This document shows positions 34,481 through 43,021 of a stretch of 64,000 nucleotides of DNA, in pieces. The stretch's first letter is position 1. Each line of letters begins with the position of its first letter. Position numbers and translations under genes: made by a program. Origin of the DNA: Streptomyces klenkii (lineage in GTDB: Bacteria; Actinomycetota; Actinomycetes; Streptomycetales; Streptomycetaceae); assembly GCF_003626645.1 (NCBI RefSeq), contig NZ_RBAM01000004.1, forward strand, positions 496,001 through 560,000, given 5' to 3'. Under the pieces are notes generated by a model. The model was not told the DNA's origin and ran no database searches. It saw only the letters and a list, made by a program, of their open reading frames with translations.

Positions 34481-36871
34481 ATGGCGGGGCCCTTCACCCC
34501 TCGACAGGTGGACTTCACTCAGCATCTCGCAGCCGAACTCACCCAGGGCAACCGCACCATGGTGTACGTGATCGCAGCCGTCGCGCTCGCGGCGCTCGTG
34601 GTCGCCGTCGCCCTGGTGCGGCAGGTCCTCGCGGCGGGCGAGGGCACCGACAGCATGAGAAAGATCGCAGCGGCGGTGCAGGAAGGCGCGAACGCCTATC
34701 TCGCCCGGCAGTTGCGCACGCTCGGCGTATTCGCCGTGGCGGTGTTCTTCCTCCTGATGCTCCTGCCGGCCGACAACTGGTCGCAGCGCATCGGGCGTTC
34801 CGTCTTCTTCCTGATCGGAGCGCTGTTCTCGGCGGCCACCGGCTATATCGGCATGTGGCTCGCCGTACGCAGCAATGTGCGGGTCGCCGCGGCGGCGCGC
34901 GAGGCCACTCCGGCGCCGGGCGATCCGGAGAAGGATCTGACGGCCGTGTCCCACAAGGCCATGAAGATTGCGTTTCGCACGGGTGGCGTCGTCGGGATGT
35001 TCACCGTGGGCCTCGGCCTGCTGGGCGCCTCCTGCGTCGTCCTCGTCTACGCCGCCGACGCGCCCAAGGTGCTGGAGGGCTTCGGGTTCGGAGCGGCGCT
35101 GCTGGCCATGTTCATGAGGGTCGGCGGCGGCATCTTCACCAAGGCGGCCGACGTCGGCGCCGACCTCGTCGGCAAGGTCGAGCAGGGCATCCCCGAGGAC
35201 GACCCGCGCAACGCCGCCACCATCGCGGACAACGTGGGCGACAACGTGGGCGACTGCGCCGGCATGGCGGCCGACCTCTTCGAGTCGTACGCCGTGACGC
35301 TGGTGGCCGCGCTGATCCTCGGCAAGGCCGCGTTCGGCGACGCGGGTCTCGCCTTCCCCCTGCTCGTCCCCGCGATCGGCGTGCTCACGGCGATGATCGG
35401 CATCTTCGCGGTCGCGCCGCGCCGCGCCGACCGCAGCGGGATGACCGCGATCAACCGCGGGTTCTTCATCTCGGCCGTCATCTCGCTGGTCCTGGTGGCC
35501 GTCGCGGTCTACTCGTACCTGCCCTCCAGCTACGCCGATTTGAAGGGCATCGGGGACGACGCCATCCGCGCCCACTCCGGCGATCCCAGGGTCCTGGCCC
35601 TCGTGGCCGTGGCCATCGGCATCGTCCTCGCCGCGCTCATCCAGCAGCTGACGGGGTACTTCACGGAGACCAGCCGGCGGCCCGTGCGCGACATCGGCAA
35701 GACGTCCCTGACCGGCCCGGCGACGGTGGTCCTCGCCGGCATCTCCATCGGCCTGGAGTCCGCCGTCTACTCGGCCGTGCTCATCGCGCTGGGCGTCTAC
35801 GGGGCGTTCCTGCTCGGCGGCACGTCCATCATGCTGGCCCTGTTCGCCGTCGCCCTCGCCGGCACCGGCCTGCTGACCACGGTCGGCGTCATCGTCGCCA
35901 TGGACACCTTCGGCCCGGTCTCGGACAACGCCCAGGGCATCGCCGAGATGTCCGGTGACGTCGAGGGCGCCGGAGCGCAGGTGCTCACCGACCTCGACGC
36001 CGTCGGCAACACCACCAAGGCCATCACCAAGGGCATCGCCATCGCCACGGCGGTCCTCGCGGCGTCGGCGCTCTTCGGCTCGTACCGCGACGCGATCGCC
36101 ACCGCCGTGCGGGACGTGCACGCGAAGTCCGGGGAGCTGGGCCTGAGTCTGGACATCTCGCAGCCCAACAACCTCGTGGGGCTGATCCTCGGGGCCGCGG
36201 TCGTCTTCCTCTTCTCCGGGCTGGCCATCAACGCCGTGTCCCGGTCGGCGGGCGCGGTCGTCTACGAGGTGCGGCGGCAGTTCCGCGAGCACCCCGGGAT
36301 CATGGACTACACCGAGCAGCCGGAGTACGGGCGCGTGGTGGACATCTGCACCAAGGACGCGCTGCGCGAACTCGCCACGCCCGGCCTGCTGGCCGTCATG
36401 GCGCCGATCGCCGTCGGCTTCTCGCTCGGCGTCGGCGCGCTCGGCTCGTATCTCGCGGGCGCCATCGGCACCGGCACCCTGATGGCCGTCTTCCTCGCCA
36501 ACTCCGGTGGCGCCTGGGACAACGCCAAGAAGCTGGTGGAGGACGGCAAGCACGGCGGCAAGGGCAGCGAGGCCCACGCGGCGACGGTCATCGGCGACAC
36601 GGTCGGCGACCCCTTCAAGGACACCGCCGGGCCGGCCATCAACCCGCTGCTGAAGGTCATGAACCTGGTGGCGCTGCTGATCGCGCCCGCGGTGGTCAAG
36701 TTCTCCTACGGCGCCGACGCCAGCAAGGGACTGCGGATCGGGGTCTCGGTGCTGGCGATCGTCGTCATCGTCGTCGCGGTGTACGTCTCGAAGCGGCGCG
36801 GTGTCGCGGTGGGGGACGACGAGAACGCCGAACGGGCCGCGAAGTCGGCCGATCCGGCGGTGGTGTCGTAA
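34481..36871 (+). CDS. hppA: Membrane-bound H+-translocating pyrophosphatase
   Basis: A 796-residue pump with about 16 membrane helices that couples PPi hydrolysis to H+ export. The catalytic segment DVGADLVGKVE, the acidic motifs DNVGDNVGDCAGM and GDTVGDPFKDTAGP are present. At the potassium-determining site the sequence is GNTTKAITKG, with Lys instead of Ala, which marks the K+-independent H+-PPase subfamily. ATG 34481 is preceded by AGGGAGGA. Monocistronic, followed by a long hairpin. Confidence 0.96.
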   Translation: MAGPFTPRQVDFTQHLAAELTQGNRTMVYVIAAVALAALVVAVALVRQVLAAGEGTDSMRKIAAAVQEGANAYLARQLRTLGVFAVAVFFLLMLLPADNWSQRIGRSVFFLIGALFSAATGYIGMWLAVRSNVRVAAAAREATPAPGDPEKDLTAVSHKAMKIAFRTGGVVGMFTVGLGLLGASCVVLVYAADAPKVLEGFGFGAALLAMFMRVGGGIFTKAADVGADLVGKVEQGIPEDDPRNAATIADNVGDNVGDCAGMAADLFESYAVTLVAALILGKAAFGDAGLAFPLLVPAIGVLTAMIGIFAVAPRRADRSGMTAINRGFFISAVISLVLVAVAVYSYLPSSYADLKGIGDDAIRAHSGDPRVLALVAVAIGIVLAALIQQLTGYFTETSRRPVRDIGKTSLTGPATVVLAGISIGLESAVYSAVLIALGVYGAFLLGGTSIMLALFAVALAGTGLLTTVGVIVAMDTFGPVSDNAQGIAEMSGDVEGAGAQVLTDLDAVGNTTKAITKGIAIATAVLAASALFGSYRDAIATAVRDVHAKSGELGLSLDISQPNNLVGLILGAAVVFLFSGLAINAVSRSAGAVVYEVRRQFREHPGIMDYTEQPEYGRVVDICTKDALRELATPGLLAVMAPIAVGFSLGVGALGSYLAGAIGTGTLMAVFLANSGGAWDNAKKLVEDGKHGGKGSEAHAATVIGDTVGDPFKDTAGPAINPLLKVMNLVALLIAPAVVKFSYGADASKGLRIGVSVLAIVVIVVAVYVSKRRGVAVGDDENAERAAKSADPAVVS

Positions 36872-36915
36872 GAAGCGGTGGTGTCGTGAGGAACTGACGC
36901 TCCGGCACTTCGGAC

Positions 36916-36972
36916 CCCGGGCCGGCGGCGGTGCCGGCGGCGTGCAGTCCGCCGCTCCGCCGCCGGCCCGGG
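36916..36972 (+). terminator. Long hairpin terminator after hppA
   Basis: Perfect 16-bp arms (36916-36931, 36957-36972) enclose a second CGGCGG/CCGCCG stem, 44 bp after the stop. Confidence 0.85.
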
Positions 36973-37106
36973 AACAGGTGCGGTGAATGACACGCTGCGC
37001 TTGGTGCAAATGGCTTCAAAAGGGGGCGTACGGGGCTCTCGCCTCCTGGGCGGTCCCGCTCGGACGTGTAAGTTCCGGGCCGAGAGCCATCGAAGGGACC
37101 GATCCG

Positions 37107-37679
37107 GTGAACAAGAAGCTTGCGGCCGTACTGTCCGGCGGTACGGCGCTTCTGCTGGCGCTGACCGGCTGCAGCAGCGACGACGAAGGCAACAAGAAGC
37201 TGGACGACTGGGCCAAGAAGGTCTGCGACCAGATGCAGCCCCAGGTGAAGAAGATCCTGGAGGCCAACCAGTCGATCGCGAGCGTCCAGACGGAGGAGGA
37301 CTCCAAGAAGGTCCAGCAGACCGACTCCGCCGCCTTCCAGGTCAGCGTCGACGCGTACAAGTCGCTCGCCAACGCGGTCCAGGACGCGGGCGCCCCGCCG
37401 GTCAAGGACGGCGAGAGCAGCCAGAAGAACGCCGTCAAGGCGCTCAACGACCTCTCCACGGCGTATGCGAACCTGAAGAAGCGCAGCGACAGCCTCGACA
37501 CCGGCGACAAGAACAAGTTCGGCGAGGGGCTCAGGAGCATCGGCGGGGACGTCGCCAAGCTCAGCGGCCAGAGCTCCGAGGCGCTCAAGAAGCTCCAGGC
37601 GGGCGACGTCGGCAAGGCCATGGCCAAGCAGCCGGGCTGCCAGAAGAACTCGCTCTCGCCGACGCCGTCGAAGGGCTGA
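37107..37679 (+). CDS. Small secreted lipoprotein
   Basis: A 190-residue protein with a short basic N-terminus, a hydrophobic segment and lipobox LTGC (Cys about 22). A Lys/Asp/Ser-rich helical domain follows, with one later Cys pair candidate (KVCDQM and PGCQKN) that could form a disulfide. GTG 37107 is preceded by GAAGGGA. I recognise it only as a streptomycete lipoprotein positioned between hppA and a methyltransferase; no function is known to me. Its last codons form the first unit of a tandem repeat. Confidence 0.82.
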   Translation: MNKKLAAVLSGGTALLLALTGCSSDDEGNKKLDDWAKKVCDQMQPQVKKILEANQSIASVQTEEDSKKVQQTDSAAFQVSVDAYKSLANAVQDAGAPPVKDGESSQKNAVKALNDLSTAYANLKKRSDSLDTGDKNKFGEGLRSIGGDVAKLSGQSSEALKKLQAGDVGKAMAKQPGCQKNSLSPTPSKG

Positions 37680-37760
37680 GCGCGGCACTGCCGGAGGGCT
37701 GATCCCGGTGCCGTCGGAGGGCTGAGCGCGGCACCTGCCGAAGGCTGAGCCCGGCGCCGG
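37665..37760. repeat. Imperfect tandem repeat spanning the lipoprotein stop codon
   Basis: About four units of 21-25 bp resembling GAAGGGCTGAGCGCGGCACT, the first containing the stop codon itself. Each following unit repeats GGCTGA. Confidence 0.75.
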
Positions 37761-37796
37761 GAGCCGGCGTTCCCGGCGGCCGGCTCCCCGGGCTGA

Positions 37797-37848
37797 CGGC
37801 GGGGTACGGCGCGGCCGCGTCCGGCGGGCGCGGCGCCGCACCCCGCCG
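37797..37848 (+). terminator. Hairpin terminator after the lipoprotein gene
   Basis: Arms beginning CGGCGGGGT and ending ACCCCGCCG, extendable to about 15 bp with one mismatch. A second hairpin (GGGAGCCGG/CCGGCTCCC, 37759-37788) lies just upstream. Confidence 0.75.
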
Positions 37849-37887
37849 CTTTCGGCGTTTGCCGGTGCCGCCCCCGACAATGGTCCC

Positions 37888-39414
37888 GTGAGTACGCTCC
37901 TTCCCGCCGCCGACCGCGCGCGCAGCTCCCGGCTGCGCGACGCCCTGCTCGCCGCCGCCTTCACCGCCGACGGCCTCCTCGACCTGCTGGGCGCCCCCGC
38001 CTACGCCGCCCTCGCCCGCAGCGAGACCGTCCCGGCCCTGCGCGCCACCCGCGGCGACGGACCGCTGGAGACGCTGGTCCGCCTCTTCCTGTTGCAGATG
38101 CCCGCCCCTTCCGCGCGGGCCGCGGTCGCGCTGCCCGTCGAGGACTGCCTCGCCGGCGGCTGGCTCGTCCGCGACGGGGACGCCGTCCGCGCCACCGTGG
38201 ACGTGCGCCCCTACGGCGGTCCCGACGGGCAGGACTGGTGGATCGTCTCCGACCTGGGCTGCGCGGTCGGCGGTGCCGGCGGCATCGCCGGGGGCGGAAC
38301 CGGCCCCTCGGGGGTCGACCGCGCGCAGCTCGTCCTCGGTGTCGGCGGCGCCTCGACCACGCTCGCTGGCATCACCGTCCGCACGCCCGTCGAGAGCGCC
38401 CTCGACCTGGGCACGGGCTCCGGCATCCAGGCCCTGCACGCCACCCAGCACGCCACGCGCGTCACCGCCACCGACCTCAACCCGCGCGCCCTGCACATCG
38501 CGCGGCTCACGCTGGAGCTCTCCGGCGTCGCCGAGGCGGACCTGCGCGAGGGCTCGCTCTTTGAGCCGGTCGCCGGCGACACGTTCGACCTGATCGTCTC
38601 CAACCCGCCGTTCGTCATCTCGCCCGGCGCCCGCCTGACCTACCGCGACGGCGGCATGGGCGGCGACGACCTGTGCCGCACCCTCGTCCAGCAGTCGGCC
38701 GACCGGCTGAACGACGGCGGCTACTGCCAGCTGCTCGCCAACTGGCAGCACGTCGAGGGCGAGGACTGGCGCGAGCGGCTCTCCTCCTGGGTGCCGCGCG
38801 GCTGCGACGCCTGGATCGTCCAGCGCGAGGTGCAGGACGTCGCCCAGTACGCCGAGCTGTGGCTGCGCGACGCGGGCGACCACCGCACCGGTCCGGCCGA
38901 GTACGCGGCCCGCTATGACGCGTGGCTGGAGGAGTTCGAGGCCCGCAGGACCAAGGGCATCGGATTTGGCTGGATCACGCTGCGCAAGTCGGGCGCCGAC
39001 CGGCCGTCCGTAGTCGCCGAGGAGTGGCCGCACCCCGTCGAGCAGCCGCTCGGCCCCACCATCCGCTCCCACTTCGAGCGGCAGGACTTCCTGCGCACGC
39101 ACGACGACGCCGCGCTGCTCGCCTCGCGCTTCGTCCTGGCCGACGAGGTCGTGCAGGAGCAGGTCGGCCTGCCGGGCGCGGAGGACCCCGAGCACGTGGT
39201 GCTGCGCCACAACCGCGGCATGCGGCGGGCCACCAAGGTGGACACCGTCGGCGCGGGCTTCGCCGGCGTGTGCGACGGCTCCCTCACCGCCGGCCGGATC
39301 CTCGACGCGATCGCCCAGCTGGTCGGCGAGGACCCGGTCCTGCTCCGGGACCGGACGCCGGAAGCGATCAGGACCCTCGTCGAGCAGGGCTTCCTGACGC
39401 CGGCGGGGGAGTAG
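37888..39414 (+). CDS. SAM-dependent methyltransferase with HemK-like NPPF motif
   Basis: A 508-residue protein. The N-terminal about 150 residues form a helical/winged domain. The Rossmann SAM site is ALDLGTGSGIQAL and the catalytic-type motif IVSNPPFVIS is found in enzymes that methylate amide or amino nitrogens (Gln or adenine N6). A C-terminal domain of about 170 residues follows. Such proteins are annotated in actinobacteria as DUF7059-type methyltransferases; the substrate may be a protein, RNA or DNA nitrogen. GTG 37888 starts the conserved sequence. Confidence 0.8.
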   Translation: MSTLLPAADRARSSRLRDALLAAAFTADGLLDLLGAPAYAALARSETVPALRATRGDGPLETLVRLFLLQMPAPSARAAVALPVEDCLAGGWLVRDGDAVRATVDVRPYGGPDGQDWWIVSDLGCAVGGAGGIAGGGTGPSGVDRAQLVLGVGGASTTLAGITVRTPVESALDLGTGSGIQALHATQHATRVTATDLNPRALHIARLTLELSGVAEADLREGSLFEPVAGDTFDLIVSNPPFVISPGARLTYRDGGMGGDDLCRTLVQQSADRLNDGGYCQLLANWQHVEGEDWRERLSSWVPRGCDAWIVQREVQDVAQYAELWLRDAGDHRTGPAEYAARYDAWLEEFEARRTKGIGFGWITLRKSGADRPSVVAEEWPHPVEQPLGPTIRSHFERQDFLRTHDDAALLASRFVLADEVVQEQVGLPGAEDPEHVVLRHNRGMRRATKVDTVGAGFAGVCDGSLTAGRILDAIAQLVGEDPVLLRDRTPEAIRTLVEQGFLTPAGE

Positions 39415-39977
39415 GCGCGGCTCCTCGCGCCACGGTGGGGGCGGCGCACTCGTGGTCGAAGCCGTACAGGAATGTGCCCTCGTACTCATTGAAGTGCCCG
39501 CCACTGACAATGCCGCTCCGTCCACGTGACGGTCCCCACGCCCCCGCTGTGTTTGCGGATGGCAATTCCGGACATCGTTTTCAGGACAACCTGCTGACCG
39601 CGGCCCGGCCGGACGCTTATGCGCCGGGCGGGTCGGGCAGGGCCATGCCAAGGATCGTCCGGGGCTCCGGTGACTCTTTCGGGTCCAAGGGTGCGCTCCT
39701 GCGGCGCGCGGGCGGCCGTCCGCCCCTCCGTCGGTGGACCCTTGGCCAGGGCAGTCAGGGTCCGGCGAAGCGCGGCGCCGGGGGCGGAGTGGACGTAGCC
39801 TTCATTACGACCCTAAGAGTGTGATGTTGGATACCGTGCTGGTTAGAACGTACATCGGGTTACCGTTCGAGTGGCGTTGCGGACTTTTTCCGTTTGACAC
39901 GGGGGCGGGATGTACCGTCACACTCCGCAGCGTCACCGCAGCGCCCACACCGAGTGCCGACCGGAAGAAGAGCGAAG
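39415..39977. promoter_or_regulatory. Upstream region of topA
   Basis: A 563-bp gap. Its right half is lower in GC, in keeping with a supercoiling-responsive promoter. A minus-strand frame (39368-39565, TTG start) containing GHFNEYEGTFLYGFDHECA has coding-like third-base GC but no good start. I do not call it as a gene. Nothing else is visible. Confidence 0.45.
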
Positions 39978-42854
39978 TTGTCCCCGACCAGCGAGACCGC
40001 AAAGGGCGGCCGCCGACTCGTCATCGTCGAGTCGCCTGCCAAGGCGAAGACGATCAAGGGCTACCTCGGCCCCGGATACGTCGTCGAGGCGAGCGTCGGG
40101 CACATCCGTGACCTGCCGAACGGGGCCGCCGAGGTCCCGGCGAAGTACAAGGGCGAGTCCTGGGCCCGCCTCGGCGTCAACGTCGAGAAGGACTTCCAGC
40201 CGATCTACGTCGTGAACCACGACAAGAAGGACCAGGTCAAGAAGCTCAAGGAGCTGCTGGCCGAGTCCGACGAGCTCTTCCTCGCCACCGATGAGGACCG
40301 CGAGGGCGAGGCCATCGCCTGGCACCTGCAAGAGGTCCTCAAGCCCAAGGTCCCCGTCCGCCGGATGGTCTTCCACGAGATCACCAAGGACGCGATCCAG
40401 GCCGCCGTCGCCAGCCCGCGCGAGCTGAACAAGAAGCTCGTCGATGCCCAGGAGACCCGCCGCATCCTCGACCGCCTCTACGGCTACGAGGTCTCGCCGG
40501 TCCTGTGGAAGAAGGTCATGCCGCGGCTGTCGGCCGGCCGTGTGCAGTCCGTGGCCACCCGCCTCGTCGTCGAGCGGGAGCGCGAGCGCATCGCCTTCCG
40601 CTCCGCCGAGTACTGGGACCTCACGGGCATCTTCGACACCGGCCGCCCCGGCGACAACAGCGACCCGTCGACGCTGACCGCCCGGCTGGCCTCGGTCGAC
40701 GGAAAGCGCGTGGCCCAGGGCCGCGACTTCGGGTCGAACGGCCGGCTGAAGGACGCCGCCCAGGTCCTCCACCTGGACGAGGCGAACGCCCGCGCGCTGG
40801 CCGCCGCCCTGGCGGACGCGTCGTTCGCCGTGCGCTCGGTCGAGTCCAAGCCGTACCGCCGCTCGCCGTACGCCCCGTTCCGTACGACCACGCTCCAGCA
40901 GGAGGCCTCGCGCAAGCTCGGCTTCGGCGCGAAGGCCACCATGCAGGTGGCCCAGAAGCTGTACGAGAACGGCTTCATCACCTATATGCGTACGGACTCC
41001 ACGACGCTGTCGGACACGGCGGTGAACGCGGCCCGTGCGCAGGTCACGCAGCTCTACGGCGCCAATTACCTGCCGGAGAAGCCGCGCACGTACGCCGGCA
41101 AGGTCAAGAACGCCCAGGAGGCGCACGAGGCGATCCGGCCTTCGGGTGATCGTTTCCGCACGCCTGCCGAGACCGGCCTGAGCGGCGACCAGTTCCGTCT
41201 CTACGAGCTGATCTGGAAGCGGACCGTCGCCTCCCAGATGAAGGACGCGACCGGCAACTCCGTCACCGTCCGGATCGCCGGCCGGGCGAGCGACGGCCGG
41301 GACGCCGAGTTCACCGCCTCCGGCAAGACCATCACCTTCCACGGCTTCATGAAGGCCTACGTGGAGGGCGCGGACGACCCGAACGCCGAGCTCGACGACC
41401 GCGAGCGCCGCCTGCCGCAGGTCACCGAGGGCGACCCGCTGGCCGCCCGGGAGATCACGGCCGACGGCCACGCCACCAAGCCCCCCGCCCGCTACACCGA
41501 GGCCTCGCTGGTCAAGGAGCTGGAGGAGCGGGAGATCGGCCGCCCGTCGACGTACGCGTCGATCATCGGCACCATCCTCGACCGCGGCTACGTCTTCAAG
41601 AAGGGCACGGCGCTCGTCCCGTCCTTCCTGAGCTTCGCCGTCGTCAACCTGCTGGAGAAGCACTTCGGCCGGCTCGTCGACTACGACTTCACCGCCTCCA
41701 TGGAGGAGGACCTCGACCGCATCGCCCGCGGCGAGGCCCAGGCCGTGCCGTGGCTGCGCCGCTTCTACTTCGGCGAGGGCACCGAAGGTGCCGCGGGCGG
41801 CGCCGCCGAGGCCGGCAACGGCGACGGCGACCACCTCGGCGGCCTCAAGGAGCTCGTCACCGACCTGGGCGCGATCGACGCCCGCGAGGTGTCCTCCTTC
41901 CCCGTCGGCGAGGGCATCGTGCTGCGCGTCGGCCGCTACGGCCCGTACGTCGAGCGCGGCGAGAAGGACTCCGAGGGCCACCAGCGGGCGGACGTCCCCG
42001 ACGACCTCGCGCCCGACGAGCTGACCGTCGAGTACGCCGAGGAGCTGCTCGCCAAGCCGAGCGGCGACTTCGAGCTGGGCACCGACCCCGGCACCGGTCA
42101 CCAGATCGTCGCCAAGGACGGCCGCTACGGCCCGTACGTCACCGAGATCCTCCCCGAGGGCACTCCGAAGACCGGCAAGAACGCGGTCAAGCCGCGCACG
42201 GCCTCGCTCTTCAAGTCCATGTCCCTCGACACGGTCACGCTGGAGGACGCGCTCAAGCTCATGGAGCTGCCGCGCACCGTCGGCACGGACGCCGAAGGCG
42301 TCGAGATCACCGCGCAGAACGGCCGCTACGGCCCGTATCTGAAGAAGGGCACCGACTCGCGCTCCCTGGAGACCGAGGAGCAGCTCTTCACGATCACGCT
42401 GGACGAGGCCCTCGCGATCTACGCCCAGCCCAAGCAGCGCGGGCGCGCCGCGGCCAAGCCGCCGCTGAAGGAGCTGGGCACCGACCCGGTCAGCGAGCGC
42501 CCCGTCGTCGTCAAGGACGGCCGCTTCGGCCCGTACGTGACGGACGGCGAGACCAACGCGACGCTGCGCCGTGACGACGACGTCGAGACGATCACGCCGG
42601 AGCGCGGCTACGAGCTCCTGGCGGAGAAGCGCGCCAAGGGCCCGGCGAAGAAGACCGCGAAGAAGGCCGCGGCCAAGAAGGCGCCGGCGAAGAAGACCGC
42701 CGCCAAGAAGACGGCGGCCAAGAAGACCGCGGCGAAGAAGACGACGACCGCGAAGAAGACCACGGCCGCCAAGAAGACGACCGCGGCGAAGACGACGGCC
42801 AAGAAGACGACGGCGAAGAAGGTGGCCGCGGCCGCCGAGTCCGCCGCCGAGTGA
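39978..42854 (+). CDS. topA: DNA topoisomerase I with lysine-rich tail
   Basis: Type IA topoisomerase of 958 residues that relaxes negative supercoils. The Toprim domain starts at RRLVIVESPAKAKTIKGYL, and the active Tyr is in FITYMRTDST (about residue 336). Four C-terminal repeats carry the GRYGPYV/GRFGPYV motif. The last 75 residues are Lys-Lys-Thr/Ala repeats that, in Streptomyces and mycobacteria, increase processivity and DNA binding. TTG 39978 fits the conserved SPTSETAKGG N-terminus; the upstream extension lacks support. A strong terminator follows. Confidence 0.96.
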   Translation: MSPTSETAKGGRRLVIVESPAKAKTIKGYLGPGYVVEASVGHIRDLPNGAAEVPAKYKGESWARLGVNVEKDFQPIYVVNHDKKDQVKKLKELLAESDELFLATDEDREGEAIAWHLQEVLKPKVPVRRMVFHEITKDAIQAAVASPRELNKKLVDAQETRRILDRLYGYEVSPVLWKKVMPRLSAGRVQSVATRLVVERERERIAFRSAEYWDLTGIFDTGRPGDNSDPSTLTARLASVDGKRVAQGRDFGSNGRLKDAAQVLHLDEANARALAAALADASFAVRSVESKPYRRSPYAPFRTTTLQQEASRKLGFGAKATMQVAQKLYENGFITYMRTDSTTLSDTAVNAARAQVTQLYGANYLPEKPRTYAGKVKNAQEAHEAIRPSGDRFRTPAETGLSGDQFRLYELIWKRTVASQMKDATGNSVTVRIAGRASDGRDAEFTASGKTITFHGFMKAYVEGADDPNAELDDRERRLPQVTEGDPLAAREITADGHATKPPARYTEASLVKELEEREIGRPSTYASIIGTILDRGYVFKKGTALVPSFLSFAVVNLLEKHFGRLVDYDFTASMEEDLDRIARGEAQAVPWLRRFYFGEGTEGAAGGAAEAGNGDGDHLGGLKELVTDLGAIDAREVSSFPVGEGIVLRVGRYGPYVERGEKDSEGHQRADVPDDLAPDELTVEYAEELLAKPSGDFELGTDPGTGHQIVAKDGRYGPYVTEILPEGTPKTGKNAVKPRTASLFKSMSLDTVTLEDALKLMELPRTVGTDAEGVEITAQNGRYGPYLKKGTDSRSLETEEQLFTITLDEALAIYAQPKQRGRAAAKPPLKELGTDPVSERPVVVKDGRFGPYVTDGETNATLRRDDDVETITPERGYELLAEKRAKGPAKKTAKKAAAKKAPAKKTAAKKTAAKKTAAKKTTTAKKTTAAKKTTAAKTTAKKTTAKKVAAAAESAAE

Positions 42855-42858
42855 CCTG

Positions 42859-42906
42859 CCCGCCTCCTTCCCCGGCCCGGCTCATGCCGGAGGGGAGGGA
42901 GGCGGG
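42859..42906 (+). terminator. Hairpin terminator after topA
   Basis: 15-bp arms (42859-42873, 42892-42906), one G-U pair, with an inner CCGGC/GCCGG stem, starting five bases after the stop. Confidence 0.85.
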
Positions 42907-43021
42907 GCCGGTTCCGGGACCGGGGCCGCCGGTTCCGTCAGCTCCCGTGCGACATCCATTCGTTCGGGCGTATGTTCGGGCAAAAACGCGGAAGCCGTGC
43001 GCAGCCGGATAGGCTGGCAGG

